Of a stretch of DNA of 27,879 nucleotides, positions 7,140-14,384 are shown piece after piece. Origin of the DNA: DATBDM01 sp036269915 (lineage in GTDB: Bacteria; Actinomycetota; Thermoleophilia; Solirubrobacterales; Solirubrobacteraceae); contig DATBDM010000139.1 of the NCBI GenBank assembly GCA_036269915.1, positions 1 to 27,879 of the forward strand. The letters run 5' to 3'. The translations under genes and the position numbers were made by a program. Position 1 is the stretch's first letter. Each line of letters begins with the position of its first letter. The notes under the pieces were generated by a model. The model did not search any database. It was not told where the DNA came from and was given only the letters and a program-made list of their open reading frames with translations.

Positions 7140-7973
7140 TCAGTCGCCGCGCCGCCCGGCGAGGCGCGCGCGCAGCGTGAGCGCGGCGGCGATCGGCACG
7201 AACGCGGCGCCCGCGGCCGAGCCGGCGACGAAGCGGCCCGCGACCCGCAGGCGCTCGCGCGGGCGCAGCGGCGCGGACAGGTCCTCGGCCGGCGGGCCGA
7301 GCGCGCCGGCCAGCGGCGACGGGCCGCCGGCCGGCTTGACCCCCGACACGGCGACCGCGTAGGCGTCGCGGCCGCCGCGGCCGCGGTACCAGTCGGGCGC
7401 GATCTCGCGCACCTCGACGTCGGCGAACCCGGCCCGCTCGAACCAGGTGCGGTACTCGTCGAGCGCCGGGAAGAGCATCCACGTCTCCGCGAGGCGGCGC
7501 GCGATCGGGTTCGCCGGGCGCACCGGCCCGATGACCAGCCCGACGCCGCCCTCGCGCAACACCCGGTAGGCCTCGGCGATCCCGCGCTGCGGGTCGGGCC
7601 AGTACTCGATCGAGCCAGCCGAGACGTAGCGGTCGAAGGCGTCGGCGTCGAACGGCAGCCGCTCCGCGTCGCCGAGCATGCGCCTGACCCCGGACAGGCC
7701 GGCGCGCCGCTGTGAGCGCGCCAGCTGGTGCGGGCTCTGGTCGAGCATCGTCACGCGCGCGGGGTCGACGTGCTCGACGATCCCGGCAGTCGTGAAGCCC
7801 GTGCCCGCGCCGGCATCGAGCGTTTCCAGCTCACGCGCGTACAACCGCGCGAGCCCGAGCGCCTCGCCGCGCATCCGCTCCGTCCAGAAGAGCGGGTTGA
7901 CCCAGTCGTCGTAGCCCATCGAGAGAAAGCGGTAGAACCACCAGGCCTCCCGCTTGTGCTGGATCAGCCGCAT
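7140..7973 (-). CDS. MPBQ/MSBQ methyltransferase-like protein (plant VTE3 type)
   Basis: Encodes 277 aa from ATG 7973, beginning MRLIQHKREAWWFYRFLSMG, closely like the mature start of plant VTE3. That enzyme methylates 2-methyl-6-phytyl- and 2-methyl-6-solanesyl-benzoquinol in tocopherol and plastoquinone synthesis. Class I SAM motif LDAGAGTGFTT is at 52-62, LDQSPHQLA at 77-85 and GDAERLPF at 101-108. The signature VSAGSIEYWPDPQRGI (117-132), WMLFP (165-169), a WYRG (196-199) and SGVKPAGGPSPL (210-221) all match the VTE3 family. A hydrophobic C-terminal segment (about 246-266) resembles the plant membrane anchor. An in-frame extension to 8030 is unconserved. It is upstream of and nearly contiguous with the UbiA gene. 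Family assignment is strong; the exact quinone substrate is inferred. Confidence 0.9.
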   Translation of the reverse strand: MRLIQHKREAWWFYRFLSMGYDDWVNPLFWTERMRGEALGLARLYARELETLDAGAGTGFTTAGIVEHVDPARVTMLDQSPHQLARSQRRAGLSGVRRMLGDAERLPFDADAFDRYVSAGSIEYWPDPQRGIAEAYRVLREGGVGLVIGPVRPANPIARRLAETWMLFPALDEYRTWFERAGFADVEVREIAPDWYRGRGGRDAYAVAVSGVKPAGGPSPLAGALGPPAEDLSAPLRPRERLRVAGRFVAGSAAGAAFVPIAAALTLRARLAGRRGD

Positions 7974-8541
7974 GCGCCATCGCGACCATACCCCCCTCGA
8001 CACCTGGCTCGACGCTCCGCAGGTGCGCACGCGTCACTCCCGGCGCGCCGCCGCGCCTCAAGACGCGCTGTGGGACGCGGCGAGCCGCGTGCGGCTCTCG
8101 GACACCCGGAGCCTCGGCCGGCTCGTGCGCTGGCGGATCCCGGGGCTCGACCCGCGGCTGACCTATCACGACCTCTTCCGCGACTATCCGTTCACGGTGC
8201 TCGAGGAGGACGAGGGCCAGCTGCTCAGCGGCCTCTGCGGCCGCATCTGGACGCTGGCGCGCGACTACCCGCGCCTGCCCGACGCGGAGGCGTTCGCCGC
8301 GTGGGACGAGCCGGGCACGGTGCGCGTCCTGTTCGCACACTGGGTGCAGCCGGACGGCGACGGCGGCGCCGAGCTGATCTCCGAGGCGCGCGTGCAGCCC
8401 ACCGACCGGATCGCCTCGCTGCGCCTGCGGGCGCTGTGGTCGGTGACCTCGCCGTTCGAGCGCCTCGTCGGCGCCGAGCCGCTCACGCTGGCGATCCGCG
8501 CCGCCGAGCGCGACGTCAGCGCCCGATCACGGCGCGGGTGA
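7972..8541 (+). CDS. Conserved hypothetical protein, possibly SRPBCC-like
   Basis: Encodes 189 aa if it starts at ATG 7972. The conserved-looking core begins near residue 35 (VRLSDTRSLGRLVRWRIPG) and includes YPFTVLEEDEG, LCGRIWTLARDYPRLP, FAAWDEPGTVRVLFAHWV and SEARVQPTDRIASLRLRALW. The alternating beta-like pattern and the ending with FERLVGAEPLTLAIRAAE recall uncharacterised actinobacterial SRPBCC (START-like) proteins; I cannot assign a ligand. ATG 7972 overlaps the methyltransferase ATG head to head, and GTG 8023 is an alternative start that leaves room for promoters. The 3' end overlaps the opposing small gene by 26 bp. Confidence 0.75.
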   Translation: MRHRDHTPLDTWLDAPQVRTRHSRRAAAPQDALWDAASRVRLSDTRSLGRLVRWRIPGLDPRLTYHDLFRDYPFTVLEEDEGQLLSGLCGRIWTLARDYPRLPDAEAFAAWDEPGTVRVLFAHWVQPDGDGGAELISEARVQPTDRIASLRLRALWSVTSPFERLVGAEPLTLAIRAAERDVSARSRRG

Positions 8542-8920
8542 CCGGCACGCCGAAGCGCTGCTCGGCGTCGGCCAGACCGTCGTCCTCGCGGTAGTCGCGT
8601 TCGCCCTCCGGGTGGGAGAAGATCACGATGCGGTCGGCCTCGAACGTCGCGAGCGCGTCCTTGATGGCCACGCCGGGGTCGCTCTCGCCGGTCTGGCCGG
8701 CGGCGTCGACGCCCTCCTCCTCGAGCCGCTCGACGGTCTCCTCCTCGGCGGTCTCGGCCTCGCCGATCGCCGCGTCGGGGTCCGAGACCCAGAACGCGAG
8801 CTTGGAGCGGTTGGTCGCGGGGGAGATCACCAGCACCTCGGCGCCGCGGACCTCCTCGCCCAGCGCCGACTGCAGCAGCGCCGCGTCGACGGGCTCGGGC
8901 GTGACGACGAGCAGCTTCAC
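8516..8920 (-). CDS. Small UspA-like protein coupled to the SpoIIE phosphatase
   Basis: Encodes 134 aa from GTG 8920. The frame opens with KLLVVTPEPVDAALLQSAL and AEVLVISPATNRSKLAFWVS, then an acidic helix (AEETVERLEEEGVDA), SDPGVAIKDALATFEADRIV and FGVPVTRAVIG. This alpha/beta order resembles a universal-stress-protein fold, though the ATP-binding G-x2-G-x9-G(S/T) motif is not evident. Actinobacterial genomes carry similar uncharacterised proteins. The start codon overlaps the phosphatase stop as GTGA, so the two are probably translationally coupled and functionally linked. An in-frame upstream extension lies inside the phosphatase gene and is a shadow. Confidence 0.8.
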   Translation of the reverse strand: MKLLVVTPEPVDAALLQSALGEEVRGAEVLVISPATNRSKLAFWVSDPDAAIGEAETAEEETVERLEEEGVDAAGQTGESDPGVAIKDALATFEADRIVIFSHPEGERDYREDDGLADAEQRFGVPVTRAVIGR

Positions 8921-11052
8921 GAACGCGTCGCTACCCCACGCTCCGCGGGGGCAAACGGCGGTGGGGCGGCGGCCGTCGCCCGCAGCACCACGACCGCCAC
9001 GTCGTCGCGCAGGCGCCCGTGCTGGACCTCGAGCGTGCGCTCCTCGACGCGGGTGGCGATCGCAGCGGCGTCGAGCCCGGCGCAGCCGCGCAGCACATCG
9101 GTCAGGCGGTCGGGGCCGAGCGCGTCGTCGAGCGGGCTCGCCTCGATCACCCCGTCGGTATAGAGCACGAGCGCGTCGCCCGGCTCGAGGTGGACGCTCT
9201 CCTCGTGGACCTCCGGGTCGGGGAGCACGCCGAGCAGCGTGCCCGGGCGCCCGGCGGGCTCGACGCGCCCGTCGGCCCGCACGAGCAGGGGCAGCGGATG
9301 GCCGCCGACGGCGAGGCGGGCGTCGGCGCCGCCGGCCTCGTCGGGCTCGAGCGCGACGTGGACCGCGGTGCAGAAGCGGAAGTCCGCGCGCTGGCTGAGG
9401 ATCGCCTCGTTGAGCTCGCGCAGGACCGCGGCAGGGCTCCGGTCGTGCAGCACGGAGGTGCGGATCGTGTAGCGGGCGAGCGCGGTCACCGCCGCCGCCT
9501 CGGCGCCCTTGCCGCAGACGTCGCCGATCACCACCGCCCACTCGCCCGGGCCGGTCGCGAAGCAGTCGTAGAAGTCGCCGCCGACCTCGTTGCCGTGGCC
9601 CGCGGCGAGGTAGCGCGCGGCGACGTCGATGCCGGCGATCGACGGGAGCGTGGGCGGCAGCAGCGAGCGCTGCAGCGTGCGGGCGATCGAGTCGCGCTCC
9701 TCGTAGAGCCGTGCCGTGTCGAGCGCGAGCGCGGCACGCCGGCCGACGTCCTCGAGCATGGCGAGCAGGAAGTCGACGTCCTCGTCGGCGAGCGAGCCGA
9801 AGCCGAGCGCCATCGCGCCGCAGACCGCGCCGCGCGCCCGCAGCGGCACGATCACGGCCGCGCCGATGCGCAGTGCGTGCAGCAGCTCGAGCTCGCGGTC
9901 GTCCTCGGCGACCTCCGCGAAGCGCTCCGGCGGGAGGTTCTCGACCACCCGCGTGCGGCCGGTGAGCATCGCCTCGAGCACCGGGCTCGACGGGTCCTCC
10001 TCGAGCGGATAGCGCAGCTGCAGCTCGAGCAGCGCGCGCTCGCGGTCCGGCTCGCGGGCGGCCGTGATCACACGCCGGACGCTGCGCGGGGTGTCCCCGA
10101 GCACGAGCACGCAGGTGTCCGCAAGCTCGCGCACACACAGCCGCGCGACGCTCTCCAGCGTGCGTGCCTCGTCGAGCGACTGGTCGAAGACCTCGGACGC
10201 CTCGGCCATCAGCGCGGCCCGCGCGTGCAGCCGCTCGCGCTCGGCCTCGATGCGGCGGCGCTCGGTGACGTCGCGGACCAGCACGACGAGCTGGCGCCCG
10301 ATCTCGGACTCCAGCGGCACGCCGGCGACCTCGAGCTCGACGACCACGCCGTCGCGGCGGCGCAGCGCCAGCGTGTAGGACGTGTCGACCCAGCCGCGCT
10401 CGATCCGGAGCATGGCGCGACGCGCCGCCTCGGCGCGGTCGCCCGGCACGGCGAGGTCGAACAGCGAGTCGAGCGCGGTCAGCTCGGGGAACGTGTAGCC
10501 GCTGATCTGCTCGAAGGCGGAGTTGGCGTAGACGCAGCGGCCGTCCTCCTCGACCACGACCATGCCCTGCCCGGCCTCGGACAGCGCCTGCAGCAGCGCC
10601 TCGTAGCGGTCGGCCTGCGAGCGCAGCGCGCGGCGCGCCTTGCGGCGGTCGGTGACCTCGAAGACGACGGCGCCGATCCCGGTGACCTCCGCCGCGTCGC
10701 GCGGTCGTACGGGCCAGTAGGAGCTCAGCCACTCGCGCTGGTGGCCGGGACTGGCCGGCGTCTCGCCGCTGACCTCGACCTCGATCAGCGGCTCGCCGGT
10801 CCGCAGGACGCGGCGCAGGTCGTCCTCGACGTCGCGCGGGAGGCCGGGCAGCACCTCGCGCAGGGGCCGGCCGAGGTGCGCGGAGGCGGCCATGCCGTTC
10901 ATCGCCGCCATCCGCTCGTTGACTCGGACGTAGCGCAGATCCGCGTCGAAGAGGGCGAGCCCGACGGGGGCGCGCGCGAAGATCACGTCCAGAAGGGCGT
11001 AAGCCTCCTCGAGCTCGGCCTGCAGGGAACGGTCGGTGCGGGCGTCCACCAC
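8917..11052 (-). CDS. PAS-PAS-GAF-SpoIIE (PP2C) serine phosphatase
   Basis: Encodes 711 aa. Domains in order: PAS (about 15-135, with ARAPVGLALFDADLRYVRVN), a second PAS (about 145-265, VVEEDGRCVYANSAFEQISG), a GAF-like region (about 285-455), and a C-terminal SpoIIE/PP2C phosphatase (about 470-695). The phosphatase has LQRSLLPP, GNEVGGDFYD, VVIGDVCGKG, LVLYTDGVIEA and RDDVAVVVLR, which include the metal-binding Asp residues. Such proteins dephosphorylate anti-sigma-factor antagonists (RsbU-like) in stress signalling. No anti-sigma factor or antagonist gene is adjacent, so the partner is unknown. There is no transmembrane segment, so the sensing is presumably cytoplasmic. A UspA-like gene follows with a GTGA overlap. 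Confidence 0.93.
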   Translation of the reverse strand: MVDARTDRSLQAELEEAYALLDVIFARAPVGLALFDADLRYVRVNERMAAMNGMAASAHLGRPLREVLPGLPRDVEDDLRRVLRTGEPLIEVEVSGETPASPGHQREWLSSYWPVRPRDAAEVTGIGAVVFEVTDRRKARRALRSQADRYEALLQALSEAGQGMVVVEEDGRCVYANSAFEQISGYTFPELTALDSLFDLAVPGDRAEAARRAMLRIERGWVDTSYTLALRRRDGVVVELEVAGVPLESEIGRQLVVLVRDVTERRRIEAERERLHARAALMAEASEVFDQSLDEARTLESVARLCVRELADTCVLVLGDTPRSVRRVITAAREPDRERALLELQLRYPLEEDPSSPVLEAMLTGRTRVVENLPPERFAEVAEDDRELELLHALRIGAAVIVPLRARGAVCGAMALGFGSLADEDVDFLLAMLEDVGRRAALALDTARLYEERDSIARTLQRSLLPPTLPSIAGIDVAARYLAAGHGNEVGGDFYDCFATGPGEWAVVIGDVCGKGAEAAAVTALARYTIRTSVLHDRSPAAVLRELNEAILSQRADFRFCTAVHVALEPDEAGGADARLAVGGHPLPLLVRADGRVEPAGRPGTLLGVLPDPEVHEESVHLEPGDALVLYTDGVIEASPLDDALGPDRLTDVLRGCAGLDAAAIATRVEERTLEVQHGRLRDDVAVVVLRATAAAPPPFAPAERGVATRS

Positions 11053-11074
11053 CCCCCGTTCCTACCAGAGCGGC

Positions 11075-11103
11075 GCGGGCGCCGGGGAGATCCCGCCGCC
11101 CGC
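11075..11103 (-). terminator. Terminator-like hairpin after the subtilase gene
   Basis: Arms GCGGGCG (11075-11081) and CGCCCGC (11097-11103), continued inside, after a C-C mismatch, by CGGG and CCCG around a GAGAT loop. It lies 14 nt beyond the subtilase stop and about 23 nt before the phosphatase start, on the minus strand. There is no T-run. It should separate the two transcripts. Confidence 0.55.
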
Positions 11104-11116
11104 ACCACCCATCGGT

Positions 11117-12850
11117 CTACCTCTTGTGGGCCTTGCCGCCCGGGCTGACGGCCGCCAGGGCGTCGATGATGCCCTCGCCGTAGAACCCGTTGCGATCGGC
11201 CGATCCCTCGCAGGTGGCGTCGTACTGCGGCTCCTTCCACGACGCGCGCGGATCGGAGTTGTCGACGTCACCATCGCCGTCGAGGTCGTAGCGCTGCAGC
11301 CTCGGCGTCGGGCACGCGTGATCCGTGGCCGACTTCTTCAGGATCCGCTCGACCTTGTCCGGGGCGAGGGTGACGCCGCCGTGGCGCTTGTCGCGCTTCC
11401 CGTACTCGGCCACGATCAGCGCGACGACGCCGACCGCGTGCGGGGACGCCATCGACGTGCCCTGCAGGTACTCGTAGTACGCCGTCTGACCGTTGGCCGT
11501 CGAGCGGATGACGGCCGGCGTCGCCGGCGTGCCGTCGGGCTTGATCGTCCCCTCCTCGCGGCCGAGGGCCTCGGGGTAGGTCGAGAGGACCTCGCTCGGG
11601 ATCTGAGCGGTCGGAGCGCCTGGATCGTGCGCGTCGCCGCCGGGCGCCGACACGTCGGCCTGCTCGAGGCCGTAGTCCGAGTAGTACGCCTTGCGCTGCG
11701 ACGGGCCGACCGAGGTGACGCCGATCACGCCCTTGCCCTCGGTGGGCATGTTGATGCACGAGTTGTCGATGTCGCGGTGCCGGGCGTTCGCCGGGTCGCC
11801 GTTCTCGTCGACGGGGTAGTCCGGGCTCGTGTCGTCGACCTTGGGGTTGCCCATGTCGGTATGGCCGTTGCCCTCGGCGGCGACCAGCGTGACGCCGCGG
11901 TCGCGGGCGTAGCTGAGCGCGCGCTGCGTGGCCGCGATGATCGTGCGCTGCTCCGCCTGCTCGGCGGGCGAGTCAGCCGGGTTGGCCGCGCAGTTGTAGA
12001 GCCACGGATCGATGTAGTAGCTCATGTTCACGACGTCGATGCCGTTGTCGCCGGCGTACGTCAGGGCGTCGAGGCTGGGCTGCAGGAAGAAGTAGCCCGA
12101 GTCCTGGCCGCCGCGCAGGTTGACGATGTCGACCTTCGGAGCGACGCCGGCGATGCCGATGCCGTTCAGCGCGGCGCCGACGGTGCCCGCGACGTGCGTG
12201 CCGTGACCGCCCTGGTCGACCGTCGCCGGATCCTTGCAGTCGGCCTCCTCGCAGGGACCGTCGATGTCCGGCTTGTCCGTCGTGAAGTTCCGCGACAGCG
12301 CGAAGTCGAAGTTCGGCGCGATATCCGGGTGCGAGGCGTCGACGCCGGTGTCGATGATGCCGACGCGAACCGCCTTGGACCCCTGCTGCTTCGCGTACGA
12401 ACCCTCGGTCGTCGCGTCGATCATGCGCATGTCCCACTGCAGGCCGGCCAGCGGGTCGGCGCTCGGAGCGGGAGCGGGCACCTTGCCTGGCTTGCCCTTG
12501 GTGTCCAGACCGGCGCGCTCGACCTTCTGCCAGCGGGTCAGGCCGTCGGACGGCGTGTGACCGATCGGACGATCCTTGGCGGCGCCGAGCAGCGCGCGCT
12601 GGGCCGTCGCGTGGCGGATGAACGCGGGATCCTTCGAGGCGACGGTCGCCACGCCGATCTTCCCGTTCTCCTTGACGAGCTTGCCTCCGGCCGCCGCGAT
12701 GGCCTGATGCGCGGCCGTCGCGCTCTGGCCCTGCTCGTAGACGACCACGTAGTTGCGGGTGGGCTGCGACTCGGCGGTGGCCTGCTGGGCCACGCCGAAG
12801 GCGCCCGCCGCGAGCACGGCGACGATCGCCGGCTTGCGCAGGTAGCGCAT
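11117..12850 (-). CDS. Secreted subtilisin-like serine protease (peptidase S8)
   Basis: Encodes 577 aa. Signal peptide at 1-26 (RKPAIVAVLAAGAFGVAQQATA), an inhibitor-I9-like propeptide (about 32-90), then the catalytic domain. Catalytic residues visible: D167 in VGIIDTGVDASHPDI, H216 in GGHGTHVAGT, oxyanion N328 in AAEGNGH, and S466 in GTSMASPHAVG. Between S466 and the C-terminal helix sits an acidic loop, DLDGDGDVDNSD (522-533), resembling an EF-hand or dockerin calcium loop and flanked by Cys513 and Cys547. The start has AGGAGG 4 nt upstream. It is expected to be exported by Sec and to be extracellular; no cell-wall anchor is seen. It has its own promoter and terminator-like hairpin. Confidence 0.95.
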   Translation of the reverse strand: MRYLRKPAIVAVLAAGAFGVAQQATAESQPTRNYVVVYEQGQSATAAHQAIAAAGGKLVKENGKIGVATVASKDPAFIRHATAQRALLGAAKDRPIGHTPSDGLTRWQKVERAGLDTKGKPGKVPAPAPSADPLAGLQWDMRMIDATTEGSYAKQQGSKAVRVGIIDTGVDASHPDIAPNFDFALSRNFTTDKPDIDGPCEEADCKDPATVDQGGHGTHVAGTVGAALNGIGIAGVAPKVDIVNLRGGQDSGYFFLQPSLDALTYAGDNGIDVVNMSYYIDPWLYNCAANPADSPAEQAEQRTIIAATQRALSYARDRGVTLVAAEGNGHTDMGNPKVDDTSPDYPVDENGDPANARHRDIDNSCINMPTEGKGVIGVTSVGPSQRKAYYSDYGLEQADVSAPGGDAHDPGAPTAQIPSEVLSTYPEALGREEGTIKPDGTPATPAVIRSTANGQTAYYEYLQGTSMASPHAVGVVALIVAEYGKRDKRHGGVTLAPDKVERILKKSATDHACPTPRLQRYDLDGDGDVDNSDPRASWKEPQYDATCEGSADRNGFYGEGIIDALAAVSPGGKAHKR

Positions 12851-12854
12851 CCTG

Positions 12855-12860
12855 CCTCCT
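12855..12860 (-). promoter_or_regulatory. Near-perfect Shine-Dalgarno of the subtilase gene
   Basis: Minus-strand AGGAGG, 4 nt before ATG 12850. It stands out in a window where many starts lack any Shine-Dalgarno and suggests strong translation of the secreted protease. Confidence 0.75.
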
Positions 12861-12917
12861 CTGATCGCTTCCGGGCGACAGCGGCCCCCTGCCGCGTGGC
12901 GCCCACGTTGGGCGGGG

Positions 12918-12923
12918 ACCCTA
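12918..12923 (-). promoter_or_regulatory. Candidate -10 box (TAGGGT) of the subtilase gene
   Basis: Minus-strand TAGGGT about 68 nt before ATG 12850, giving a leader long enough to hold the Shine-Dalgarno. It lies back to back with the TAGGCT of the divergent gene at 12949. No clear -35. Confidence 0.35.
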
Positions 12924-12948
12924 GCGGATTTTCACGGTCTCCTCACCG

Positions 12949-12960
12949 TAGGCTGCGGCC
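12949..12960 (+). promoter_or_regulatory. Leaderless-type -10 box (TAGGCT) before the small membrane protein
   Basis: TAGGCT at 12949-12954, exactly 6 nt before ATG 12961, with no Shine-Dalgarno. Same geometry as at 1439 and at 14328-14323 (minus). Confidence 0.5.
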
Positions 12961-13323
12961 ATGGGATTTCGTGTCGCGGCCTGGGCGGCGGCCGCCGCCT
13001 TCGTGGTCGTGTGGCTCGCGATCCTCGTCGCCGGCCTCGACCCGGACGTGCTCTGCCCGGACGCGCCGGACGGCGCCGGCTCCTCGCTGAGCGCGCAGCT
13101 GACGCTCTGGCCGCCGGGCGGGATCGAGTGCACGTACGTGTCGCCGGGCGGCGCCAGCGAGCGGACGACGCACTTCCCGTGGGACCTCTGGGGCTCGGCC
13201 GCGCTGTTCGCGGCGGGCGCCGCCTGCGCGGCGACCGCACCGTTCCGCCGCCGCTCGCGGCTGCTGTTCGCCGCCGCAGCCGCGGTGCTCGTCCCGGCCG
13301 CGGCCGCGGTCTGGTTCTTGTGA
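12961..13323 (+). CDS. Small three-helix membrane protein, unknown function
   Basis: Encodes 120 aa. Hydrophobic segments lie at about 5-25, 76-94 and 101-119. Between the first two is a polar loop of about 50 residues with two cysteines (C32, C57) and the sequence LTLWPPGGIECTYVSP. Cys-containing WPPG loops of this sort occur in uncharacterised actinobacterial membrane proteins, where the loop probably faces outside with a disulfide. I cannot name the family. The start is set by the TAGGCT box 6 nt upstream. The gene ends 6 nt before the end of the convergent asparaginase gene. Confidence 0.7.
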   Translation: MGFRVAAWAAAAAFVVVWLAILVAGLDPDVLCPDAPDGAGSSLSAQLTLWPPGGIECTYVSPGGASERTTHFPWDLWGSAALFAAGAACAATAPFRRRSRLLFAAAAAVLVPAAAAVWFL

Positions 13324-13329
13324 GCGCCG

Positions 13330-14316
13330 CTAGGAGTCGTCGGTCGCGAACGCGCCCGCCGTCGCCACCCGGGTGTAGCCGGCGCCAAGGCAGGCCATCA
13401 GCTTCATCCGCGCGGCGGCGGGGGAGAGGGCGCCGGCGCAGATGATCGGCGACGCGCGCAGGTCGCCCTCCGCGCCGTCGAAGGCGTAGGTGCCGTGCAG
13501 GATCGCGCCGCGCTCGGGCCGCACCGTCGCGACGACCGGGATCCGGGCGGCCGTACGGCGCAGCGCCGCCAGGAACGGCGGCGGCGTGTGGCCGGCGCCG
13601 AGGACCACGCCGACGAGCCCGTCCGCGCCCGCCTCGACCGCGGCCTCGACGAGGGCGCCGTCCGTGCCCAGCCCGGCCGCCACCACGTGGACGGTCGCGT
13701 CGAGCGCGGCCACCGGGATCGGCGGGCGCCGCTCGAGCCGCCGCGAGATCCGCGCGCGCCCCTCCTGCACCCGGCCGACCGGCCCGAGCCGCGGTGACTC
13801 GAACGCGTCCGGCGCCGTCGAGTCCGACTTGCGGACCGCTCGCGCCGCGTGCACGCGCCCCGCGAAGGCGACGAGCACGCCGAGCCCGTCGGCGTCGGCC
13901 GACGCCGCCACCGCGACCGCGTCGAGCAGGTTCGCGGGCCCATCGGCGCCCGGCGCGGAGGCCGGGCGCATCGCGCCGGTGAAGACGATCGGGGCGTCGC
14001 CCGCGTAGAGCAGGTCGCAGAGCAGCGCGACCTCCTCGAGCGTGTCGGTGCCGTGGGTGACGACGACGCCGCGGCCGGCGTCGGCCTCCAGGGCCGCCGC
14101 GCGCGCGATCTCGAGCGCCGCCGCCGCGTCGAGCTGCACGCTCGGCCGCGTGTCGAGCGTCCGCGCGTGCAGGTCGGGCGACGAGGCCACAGACGGCACC
14201 GCCGCGATCAGCGCGTCGGCGCCGTGCTCCGGCGCCGCGCCGCCGCGGCCCGAGCCCGCCATCGCGATCGTGCCGCCCGCGGCGAGCACCGTGACTGCTC
14301 TTCCCGGCTGCGGCAC
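13330..14316 (-). CDS. L-asparaginase (type I/II fold)
   Basis: Encodes 328 aa. It hydrolyses L-asparagine to aspartate and ammonia. Both catalytic triads are visible: the N-terminal AAGGTIAM with T16, and VVVTHGTDTLEE with T90, D91 and, further on, K163 in RKSDS. VFTGAMRP (111-118) is also conserved. The C-terminal domain continues with TYAFDGAEGDL and ends normally. There is no signal peptide, so it should be cytoplasmic. The GTG start at 14316 is preceded by TAGGCT at 6 nt, a leaderless arrangement. Which bacterial class it belongs to, and glutaminase side activity, cannot be told by eye. Its ammonia could be reassimilated via the nearby gltBD. Confidence 0.92.
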   Translation of the reverse strand: MPQPGRAVTVLAAGGTIAMAGSGRGGAAPEHGADALIAAVPSVASSPDLHARTLDTRPSVQLDAAAALEIARAAALEADAGRGVVVTHGTDTLEEVALLCDLLYAGDAPIVFTGAMRPASAPGADGPANLLDAVAVAASADADGLGVLVAFAGRVHAARAVRKSDSTAPDAFESPRLGPVGRVQEGRARISRRLERRPPIPVAALDATVHVVAAGLGTDGALVEAAVEAGADGLVGVVLGAGHTPPPFLAALRRTAARIPVVATVRPERGAILHGTYAFDGAEGDLRASPIICAGALSPAAARMKLMACLGAGYTRVATAGAFATDDS

Positions 14317-14328
14317 CGGGCCAGCCTA
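14317..14328 (-). promoter_or_regulatory. Leaderless-type -10 box (TAGGCT) before asparaginase
   Basis: Minus-strand TAGGCT (14328-14323), then 6 nt, then GTG 14316. The remaining gap to 14384 holds a short inverted repeat, ACCGG (14348-14352) and CCGGT (14358-14362), upstream of the divergent gene. Confidence 0.5.
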
Positions 14329-14384
14329 CTCGGGTCACGGATCGTTCACCGGCTCCGCCGGTCCGGCGACGAAGCTCTGCGCCG

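Noticed and set aside
11036..13090. Plus-strand ORF of 684 aa opposite the subtilase
   Set aside because: Antisense shadow; the subtilase has its full catalytic set, signal peptide and Shine-Dalgarno.
14348..14362. ACCGG-CTCCG-CCGGT inverted repeat as a terminator
   Set aside because: Only 5-bp arms between divergent genes, where no terminator is expected; too weak to call.
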